From Nocardia inohanensis NBRC 100128 (lineage in GTDB: Bacteria > Actinomycetota > Actinomycetes > Mycobacteriales > Mycobacteriaceae), in contig NZ_BDBK01000010.1 in the NCBI RefSeq assembly GCF_001612945.1, positions 124,001-188,000 of the forward strand: a DNA stretch of 64,000 nucleotides, given 5' to 3'. Shown piece by piece: positions 58,717 to 64,000 of the stretch. The translations under genes and the position numbers were made by a program. Numbering within the stretch: the first letter of the stretch is position 1; every line of letters begins with the position of its first letter. A model generated the notes under the pieces. The model searched no databases. It worked only from the letters and a program-made list of their open reading frames with translations, and was not told the origin of the DNA.

Positions 58717-59205
58717 ATGCTGCTGCAATACTTCCGGCGTCCGGGTATCGACGAGATGAATCGCGTGGTGGATGCGCTGGAGCTGCCGGAGGCGGTCTTC
58801 AAGACCTGCCCCTGGCAGCCCCGGGAACTGGTGGAAACCGGTCTGCGGCAATGGCTTCGCTGCTGCGGCGCGGCCATGCGGGACGATCGGGTGATCGGTA
58901 TGCCGTCCTATGCGGTGGACGAAGCCTGGCACGGGTTGATCCTGTGCACGCTGCGCTATCAGCGCTTCTGCGAGGCCGCGTACGGCAAGTTCCTGCACCA
59001 TTTCCCGGCCGGCGAAAGCCTCGGCGGCGCCGGTGATCCGATGGCCGATCAGCTGGGCCGCACCGTCATCGCCTGGTCGCTGGTCAAGCGGCCGGGCGAG
59101 AAGTGCGTGCTGTGGGACCTGGATTCGATGGTGGGCGTGACCGATCCGTGGGGTATTCCCACGGATCGGGTGGAGCTCATCGAAGCGGCGCTGCGCGAGG
59201 ACTAG
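58717..59205 (+). CDS. Glycine-rich-domain-type hypothetical protein
   Basis: This 162-residue soluble protein carries the motif VDEAWHGLILCTLRYQRFCEAAYGKFLHHFP (about residues 66-96), matching the VDEvWHxHIL...Y..FC...G..LHH pattern of proteins called glycine-rich domain-containing-like. The conserved His, Cys and Asp may bind a metal. There is no signal peptide. Its stop overlaps by 4 bases the stop of a convergent gene for a Gly/Cys-tailed membrane peptide, an association that I also recall for related families. The function is unknown. Confidence 0.68.
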   Translation: MLLQYFRRPGIDEMNRVVDALELPEAVFKTCPWQPRELVETGLRQWLRCCGAAMRDDRVIGMPSYAVDEAWHGLILCTLRYQRFCEAAYGKFLHHFPAGESLGGAGDPMADQLGRTVIAWSLVKRPGEKCVLWDLDSMVGVTDPWGIPTDRVELIEAALRED

Positions 59206-59462
59206 CTGCTGCCTCCACCACCGCAGCCGCCCCCGCCGCCGCAACCTCCACCGCCGCAACTGCCCGCGCTGCAACTGCTTCCGCTGCATCCGCCGCCCCC
59301 GCAGTCGGCGCCTCCCCCATCGCTGCCGCCGCTGCCGCCGTAATACCGCCCGGCGCGCCCCCAGCGCCGCCGCGCCCGCCGCGCTTTCTCCCGCCGATCC
59401 GCCCAGACGTATCCCAGCACGATCACGCCGATGACAACGAATCCGATGATCATTTCAATCAT
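59202..59462 (-). CDS. Mini membrane protein with a Gly/Cys-rich tail
   Basis: The ATG at 59462 follows a very good RBS (GGGGAGGAG). The 86-residue product has one membrane helix (IIGFVVIGVIVLGYVWA, residues 5-21), a basic segment (RREKARRARRRWGRAGR), then about 45 residues consisting almost only of Gly, Ser and Cys, with eight cysteines in CGGGGC-type spacing. The tail resembles Gly/Cys low-complexity ends of TIGR04222-type membrane proteins. It may bind metal or be cross-linked or processed. The gene ends over the end of the convergent gene. Confidence 0.65.
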   Translation of the reverse strand: MIEMIIGFVVIGVIVLGYVWADRREKARRARRRWGRAGRYYGGSGGSDGGGADCGGGGCSGSSCSAGSCGGGGCGGGGGCGGGGSS

Positions 59463-59612
59463 CAGCTTCTCCTCCCCGAGCCGGTCCCGGTGCCGCGGAC
59501 TTCCTCCCGTGCCGCGGACTTCCCGGGTACTACCGTTATGCCATAACCGAAAACTACTGGCATCGAACCGGCTTCGACAGCCCCCGCATTTCGGGGAATC
59601 GGAGAAGGTGTC

Positions 59613-59641
59613 GGGGAGTCGCCCAATGGGTACGACTCCCC
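59613..59641 (-). terminator. Terminator of the PF10118-reductase-ephD operon
   Basis: GGGGAGTCG and CGACTCCCC form a 9-bp stem with an 11-base loop, 10 bases beyond the ephD stop in the minus direction. AAAG and TTTC flank the stem. The remainder of the 59463-59651 gap shows no gene. Confidence 0.6.
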
Positions 59642-59651
59642 TTTCACGCGA

Positions 59652-61418
59652 TTAAGTCAGCTTCACCCGCGCCGCGAAGAACCGCGCCACCGCGGGCGCG
59701 AAACGGTTGAAACGGTATTGCAGCCACGCTTCCGGGGTCACCGGCACCACATCGCGCCCGTTCTCGACCGCCTTGACGATCTGCGCCGCCACCTTCTCCG
59801 GCCCGTAGCGGCGCGCGGCGTACAGCTTGTCGAATCGCTGCTGCTTGGCGGCCTCCTCCTCGGCGGAGACACCCGAGAAACGGGTGGTGGCAACGATATT
59901 GGTGTGCACGATGCCGGGGCAGATGGTGTGCACGCCGATGCCCTGGGCCGAGAGTTCGGCACGCAGGCAGTCGGAGAACATGAAGACCGCCGACTTGGAG
60001 GTCGAGTAGGCGGCGAATCCGCGCTGCGGCGTATAGGCGGCCATCGAGGAGAGGTTGACGATATTGCCGCCGAGTCCGCGGTCCGCCATTGCCTTTCCGA
60101 AAGCACGGCAGCCATTGATCACGCCGTGAAGATTGATATTGAGCACGCGATCGAATTCCGCTGCGGGCGTATCGAAGAAATCGCCCGCCGCGCCCACGCC
60201 CGCATTATTGATGAGAATGTCGGGCACCCCGTGCGCGGCGATGACCGTGGCGGCGTGTTCGTTGACGGCGGCTTCGGAGGACACGTCCAGCTGATAGGCG
60301 TGCGCCGTACCGCCTTCGCGCGCAATGAGTTCGGCGGTTTCCTTGGCCGAATCGAGGTTGATGTCGGAGACAACCACCTCGGCCCCGCGCCGGGCGAAGG
60401 CCAGCGCGGTCTCCCGCCCGATGCCGCTGCCGCCGCCGGTGATGACCAGCAGCTGGTTCTCGAAAGTCCGCTGTTCCCGGCCGACTTCGGCGCGCCGCAG
60501 CGTGCGCGGGGTCTCGCCCGTGCGCAGCGAATCGATCAACTCGATGGTGGAGGTGGCCAGCAGTTCCGGATGCGAGAACGGCAGCCAGTGCCCGCCCGCG
60601 ACCTCGCGCCGGTACAGGTTGGGCGCGTACTCCTTGGTGTCGTCGTAGCCCGCGGGCCGCACCGCCACATCGCGCCGGGCGATGATCAGCTGCACCGGTA
60701 CCTCGGTGCGCCGCTCCCGCGGCCCGGTCATACGCGGCAGGATGTTCGCGCGGTAGATTCGCATCCCGTCGAAGAAGTCGCGCCGGAACTCGGGCCCGAA
60801 TTTGATGTTCTGCGGCGAGGTTTCGTTCATCAGCCCGACGAACCGCGACCACATCTTCTCGGTGGCGAGCGGCTTCAGAACCACGCGCGGCACACCCGGC
60901 GTCATGAACAGCCCCGTGTACGCGGAGGACAGCAGCTGGGTGAAGGGTCCCCACAGCTTGCCCTTGGCCAGATTCGACCGCGCCCACGCGCCCAGGTGAT
61001 CGAGGTTCGGCCCGGAGACCGAGGTGAACGAGGCGACGCGCTCGGCGGCCTGCGGCTCGCACACGGCTTCCCACATCTCCACCGAACCCCAGTCGTGCGC
61101 CAGGATGTGCACCGGCTTATCGGGACTCACCGCATCCGCCACGGCGAAGAAGTCGGCGGCGAAATGCTCGAGCCGGTAGTCCTCGGTGCGATCGGTGCGG
61201 GTGGAGCGCCCGTGCCCGCGGGTGTCGTAGGTGACCACGTGGAAACGGCCGGCCAGCAGCGGCACCACCCGGTCCCACAGGTGATTGTCATCGGGCCAAC
61301 CGTGCACCAGCACAATGGTTTCCGCCGACGGTTCCCCGTATTCGTAGACGGCGATATCGAATTCGCCGCTGCGGACGCGGCGTTCGGCGGCGGGGATGAT
61401 GTTCGTTCGATCGGTCAC
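59652..61418 (-). CDS. ephD: EphD-like alpha/beta hydrolase fused to a short-chain dehydrogenase
   Basis: With GTG 61418 (RBS AGGAG) the protein has 588 residues, near the 592 of M. tuberculosis EphD. Residues 1-290 are an epoxide-hydrolase-like alpha/beta hydrolase: HGWPDDNHLW at 39-48 and nucleophile Asp109 in LAHDWGS; His in GGHWLPFSHPE. From about 325 follows a complete SDR: TGGGSGIGRE, INNAGVGAAG and YSTSK. EphD acts on epoxy or oxygenated mycolic acids and fatty acids in mycobacteria. It is the last of three genes; the reductase stop lies 23 bases upstream. Confidence 0.88.
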   Translation of the reverse strand: MTDRTNIIPAAERRVRSGEFDIAVYEYGEPSAETIVLVHGWPDDNHLWDRVVPLLAGRFHVVTYDTRGHGRSTRTDRTEDYRLEHFAADFFAVADAVSPDKPVHILAHDWGSVEMWEAVCEPQAAERVASFTSVSGPNLDHLGAWARSNLAKGKLWGPFTQLLSSAYTGLFMTPGVPRVVLKPLATEKMWSRFVGLMNETSPQNIKFGPEFRRDFFDGMRIYRANILPRMTGPRERRTEVPVQLIIARRDVAVRPAGYDDTKEYAPNLYRREVAGGHWLPFSHPELLATSTIELIDSLRTGETPRTLRRAEVGREQRTFENQLLVITGGGSGIGRETALAFARRGAEVVVSDINLDSAKETAELIAREGGTAHAYQLDVSSEAAVNEHAATVIAAHGVPDILINNAGVGAAGDFFDTPAAEFDRVLNINLHGVINGCRAFGKAMADRGLGGNIVNLSSMAAYTPQRGFAAYSTSKSAVFMFSDCLRAELSAQGIGVHTICPGIVHTNIVATTRFSGVSAEEEAAKQQRFDKLYAARRYGPEKVAAQIVKAVENGRDVVPVTPEAWLQYRFNRFAPAVARFFAARVKLT

Positions 61419-61441
61419 GATCTTCTCCTGGGAGACGGGTG

Positions 61442-62551
61442 CTAGAGGTCCAGCACCAGACGGTCCCCGTCGCAACGGGATACACAGATGAGCATGTCGC
61501 CGGCGGCTCGCTCGGCGTCGGTGAGCACGGTGTCGCGGTGCTCCACCGATCCTTCGAGCACCCGCACCACGCAGGTGCGGCAGAAGCCCTGACGGCACGA
61601 ATACCGGCTGTCCGGGCGGGCTTTCAGCACTTCTTCGAGCACCGACTTGTCGGCCGGGACGTCGAGGGTCTCGCCGCCGCGCGCGAGCCGCACGGCGAAA
61701 GCGGTCCCGTTCACCACCGGCGGTGGTGAGAAGCGCTCGGAATACAGTTCCACGCCCGGCATCTCGCGCACGGCGTCGGCGATGACCTGGGTCATCACCA
61801 CCGGACCGCAGCAGTACACGGAGGTGTCGGTGCCGACGCCCGGCAGCAGTGCGGCCGCGTCGGGAATGCCGTGCTCGTCGTCGGTGCGCACGGTGACGCG
61901 GTCGCCGAAGCTCTCCACCTCGGACAGGAACGGGATGGTGTCGCGGGATCGCCCGGCGTACACCATGGTCCATTCGACGCCGAGGCTCTCGGCCATCCGG
62001 ATCATCGGCAGGATCGGGGTGATGCCGATCCCGCCGGCCACGAAATGCACTCGGGCAGCGGAGGATCCGTAGCCGGGCAGCACGAACGGGAACGCGTTGC
62101 GCGGTCCGCGCACGGTCAGCGCGGTGCCGACCTTCAGCTCCTCGTGGACTTCGAGGGAGCCGCCGTTGCCGTTCGGAATCCGCCGCACCGCAACGCGATA
62201 CGCGTGCCGATCGGCGGGATCACCACAGAGCGAGTACTGCCGCACCTTCCCCGAGGGCAACTCCAGATCCAGGTGCGCGCCCGGCCTCCATTCCGGTAGC
62301 GCGCGCCCGTCCGGCGCGGTCATCAGCAGGCTGATCACGTCGGTGTCATGGGCCTCGACCCGGCGCTCCACCACGATCAGCGGTGTCCGGCGATCGTCGA
62401 CGCGGGCGACCGGAGCCTTCCGATTGACGAAAGTGGTCCAGCGCAAGCGCGCTTCGGCGATCTTGTCGAGCACCAGGGTGGTGCGGTCATGACGAGCCTT
62501 GCCGTACAGATCTTCCGGCAACGTCTCCGGAACCGGGCGCGCTGCGGTCAC
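61442..62551 (-). CDS. Ferredoxin-type oxygenase reductase (FNR domain plus 2Fe-2S)
   Basis: With GTG 62551, overlapping the upstream stop by 4 bases, this is a 369-residue reductase. After an N-terminal extension of about 40 residues there is a flavin/NAD(P)H domain (RQYSLCGDP; GGIGITPILPMI; VYCCGPVVM) and a C-terminal plant-type ferredoxin domain with the ligands CRQGFCRTC and a fourth Cys in LICVSRC. This arrangement is that of phthalate dioxygenase reductase and VanB types. It would pass electrons from NAD(P)H to the diiron-like PF10118 protein encoded directly upstream. Confidence 0.88.
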   Translation of the reverse strand: MTAARPVPETLPEDLYGKARHDRTTLVLDKIAEARLRWTTFVNRKAPVARVDDRRTPLIVVERRVEAHDTDVISLLMTAPDGRALPEWRPGAHLDLELPSGKVRQYSLCGDPADRHAYRVAVRRIPNGNGGSLEVHEELKVGTALTVRGPRNAFPFVLPGYGSSAARVHFVAGGIGITPILPMIRMAESLGVEWTMVYAGRSRDTIPFLSEVESFGDRVTVRTDDEHGIPDAAALLPGVGTDTSVYCCGPVVMTQVIADAVREMPGVELYSERFSPPPVVNGTAFAVRLARGGETLDVPADKSVLEEVLKARPDSRYSCRQGFCRTCVVRVLEGSVEHRDTVLTDAERAAGDMLICVSRCDGDRLVLDL

Positions 62552-63456
62552 GACGCCATGATCCGGGCGGCCGGGGACTGCGCCAGGTAGGCGATGGCCT
62601 GGGCGCTGGAGCCGACCGGTTCCGGGGTGTAGGCGGGCTTGAACACCGTCAGCGCACTGTAGAGCAGCGACGGAATGCCGGGCAGCGCACCGCGCCACAT
62701 GGCGGCGAAGATGCGCAGGATCAGCATCGGGTAGCGATGGTTCGGCAGGCTCGGATCCTGATGCGCCAGGTATTTGGTGCCGCGCACCAGCAACGCGATG
62801 AAGATCGGGAACACCACCAGCATGAGCGCGCAGCGCCGCACGTAGCCGACGCTGAAGTACTCGGCGACGTCGTGCGCGACCATCCGATGCTCGACCTCTT
62901 CGGCCCCGTGCCAGCGGAACAGGTCCAGCATCTGCGGGTCGGCGTCGAATCGCTCCAGGTCGGCATTGAGGATCCAGTCGCCGAGGAAGGCGAAGAAATG
63001 CTCGAGGGTGGCGATGAAGCCGAGCCGCTCGACCAGATGCTGCTGCCGGGCCGCCTCGGTGCCGAGGTCGTCGCGCGGGCCGAGGGTCTTGCGGAAGAGG
63101 TATTCGGTCTGCCGCACATACGGTTCGACATCGATGCCGTGCGCGGTCAGCACCTCCTCGAGCACCCCGTTGTGGCTCTCGGCGTGCATGGATTCCTGCC
63201 CGATGAAGCCGATCATGGCCTCGCGCAGCTTCTCGTCCTTGACCAGTTCGAGGGCTTCACCGAAGGTCACCAGGAAGCTGCGCTCCCCCTCGGGCAGCAG
63301 CATGCTCAAGGCATTGAGCACGTGTGAGGCGACCGGTTCCTTTTTCATCCAGACCGGTTCGGTCCGGGACCAATCGAACTGCACATTGCGGGCATGCAGG
63401 GCCACTTCACCGGGTTCGGTCACCACGCGGCGGCCCAGCTTCGGAAGTAGCTTCAT
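62548..63456 (-). CDS. PF10118-type metal-dependent (probable diiron) protein
   Basis: This 302-residue protein has acidic and His motifs in helices: GFIGQESMHAESHN and WHGAEEVEHRMVAHD, each an ExxH- or EExEH-type diiron-like ligand set, and two hydrophobic segments near the end. It is called a metal-dependent hydrolase (PF10118) but the ligands and its coupling to a ferredoxin reductase suggest an oxygenase or desaturase-like diiron enzyme. RBS AGGAG precedes the ATG. It is the first gene of the operon and has a perfect palindrome 27 bases upstream. Confidence 0.8.
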   Translation of the reverse strand: MKLLPKLGRRVVTEPGEVALHARNVQFDWSRTEPVWMKKEPVASHVLNALSMLLPEGERSFLVTFGEALELVKDEKLREAMIGFIGQESMHAESHNGVLEEVLTAHGIDVEPYVRQTEYLFRKTLGPRDDLGTEAARQQHLVERLGFIATLEHFFAFLGDWILNADLERFDADPQMLDLFRWHGAEEVEHRMVAHDVAEYFSVGYVRRCALMLVVFPIFIALLVRGTKYLAHQDPSLPNHRYPMLILRIFAAMWRGALPGIPSLLYSALTVFKPAYTPEPVGSSAQAIAYLAQSPAARIMAS

Positions 63457-63482
63457 CGATACTCCTGGTTTCGCGTTCGGAT

Positions 63483-63502
63483 TTGCTACGGCAGCGTAGC
63501 AA
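63483..63502. promoter_or_regulatory. Operator palindrome of the PF10118 operon
   Basis: TTGCTACG-GCAG-CGTAGCAA is a perfect palindrome with 8-base arms, 27 bases upstream of the PF10118 ATG and just downstream of a possible -10 element (TAGAAT, complement at 63504-63509). No regulator gene is adjacent in the window. Confidence 0.65.
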
Positions 63503-63565
63503 TATTCTACCCGTACATGAAACCAGGAGTTACACCTAGAATTATGGTCGCGACCGTGCTATTGA

Positions 63566-64000
63566 TCAGCTGTCCACGTGCACGTGCGGACGCTGCGAGC
63601 GGCGCGGGACGGCCCGCCGGATGATCTCGCGGGTCACCGGGGCCACCTCGCCCTCCCCGAAGAAGATGAAGCGCAGCAGGTTGGTCAGCGGATTGCCCTC
63701 GGTCCATTCGAAATAGACGTGCGGCGGAGCGCCGGTGCGGTCGCGGATGGCCAGCAGGATCGCCGCGATGCAGTTCGGCACGGCCGCCGCCTCCACGGTG
63801 AGAATGCGGTACTCGTCCACCTCCACCTCGGTCACCAGCAGCTCGGTGCTGAACTCGGAAGGGTCCTTGACGATGACCTCGAGGAAGAGAATCGGCTCCG
63901 AATCCGGGATGTGGCTCTCGCGCCGCTGATCGGCCTCCTTCTCCGCGTACTCCTCCGGCTGCCGATTGTCGATGTCGTGGGTGACGATGCGGACCTCGCC
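63566..64000 (-). CDS. 3' part of an unidentified protein (possibly a transporter's cytoplasmic tail)
   Basis: The frame is open on the minus strand from the window end to the stop at 63566, giving 144 visible residues, so the start lies beyond the window. The part is soluble and acidic, with VRIVTHDIDNRQPEEYAEKE, ILFLEVIVKDPSEF, and EGNPLTNLLRFIFFGEGEVAPVTRE near the end. It resembles, in my memory, the C-terminal cytoplasmic domain of large actinobacterial APC-type transporters, but I cannot confirm this from the visible part. Short internal starts (for example GTG 63835) are not favoured because upstream codons look equally conserved. Confidence 0.6.
   Translation of the reverse strand, partial: GEVRIVTHDIDNRQPEEYAEKEADQRRESHIPDSEPILFLEVIVKDPSEFSTELLVTEVEVDEYRILTVEAAAVPNCIAAILLAIRDRTGAPPHVYFEWTEGNPLTNLLRFIFFGEGEVAPVTREIIRRAVPRRSQRPHVHVDS

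Noticed and set aside
59202..59462. Treating the Gly/Cys-rich frame as a low-complexity artefact.
   Set aside because: It has a membrane helix, a basic stop-transfer segment and a very strong RBS, so I kept it as a gene with moderate confidence.
1..64000. CRISPR arrays, insertion sequences, phage genes, rRNA, biosynthetic megasynthases and replication origins.
   Set aside because: I saw no regularly spaced short repeats, transposase or integrase motifs, rRNA sequence, ketosynthase/NRPS modules or DnaA-box clusters.

Overview
The window is GC-rich actinobacterial DNA, most likely from Nocardia or a close mycolic-acid-containing relative. The evidence is a complete mce lipid-import operon (two YrbE permeases, six Mce proteins, one Mce-associated protein), an antigen-85-type mycolyltransferase, an EphD-type hydrolase/reductase fusion, a ChoD-type sterol oxidase, several fadA/fadB/fadD genes and many TetR regulators. 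I saw no transposase, integrase, CRISPR array or rRNA. One tRNA (Met, anticodon CAT) lies on the minus strand near 56.9 kb.

Layout. 0-5 kb: the end of an MFS transporter, an ArsR regulator, a Baeyer-Villiger-like monooxygenase, a mycolyltransferase and a hotdog thioesterase. 4.9-5.8 kb: a broken cyanate locus in which the 3' parts of cynR and cynS are joined head to head after loss of both 5' ends and the shared promoter. 5.9-10.9 kb: a small exported protein, an exported family 1 glycosidase, an amino-acid permease, and a molybdopterin protein overlapping a HEAT-repeat protein. 10.9-18.5 kb: a six-gene oxidative operon (FMO, OYE, SDR, acetoacetate-decarboxylase-like, metallo-beta-lactamase fold, P450) facing a TetR gene across twin palindromic operators. 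18.5-22 kb: two amine oxidases around a TetR gene. 22-39 kb: a fatty-acid/sterol beta-oxidation region. 39-47.5 kb: the mce operon. 47.5-54 kb: a 38-residue small gene with its own promoter, RBS and terminator, a DUF5996 protein, a TetR/RibD-like pair sharing twin operators, and a large AfsR-type regulator. 54-64 kb: two small membrane proteins with an amidase, an NTF2-like protein, the tRNA, an F420-type reductase, a probable manganese (yybP-ykoY) riboswitch with its TerC gene, a Gly/Cys-tailed mini membrane protein, an operon of PF10118 protein, ferredoxin-type reductase and EphD, and a gene cut by the window end.

The most interesting reading is the 22-39 kb region. A 16-bp palindrome, CNATAC-N4-GTATNG, occurs in front of three separate transcription units: the crotonase/fadD/gabD2 divergent promoter, an alpha/beta hydrolase, and the seven-gene operon CoA-transferase, acyl-CoA dehydrogenase, thiolase, choD, fadA, fadB, fadD. 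The third copy lies in the gap shared with a TetR gene, so these units look like one local regulon for activating and beta-oxidising an esterified or sterol-like substrate. Its left part (about 4.7 kb) is bounded by two direct copies of the hydrolase 3' end, one a remnant, so it appears to have arisen by duplication or insertion.

Gene starts were moved from the longest frame wherever an RBS, signal peptide or neighbour overlap gave a better choice. Functional calls rest on motif and family recognition by eye; no database search was possible.
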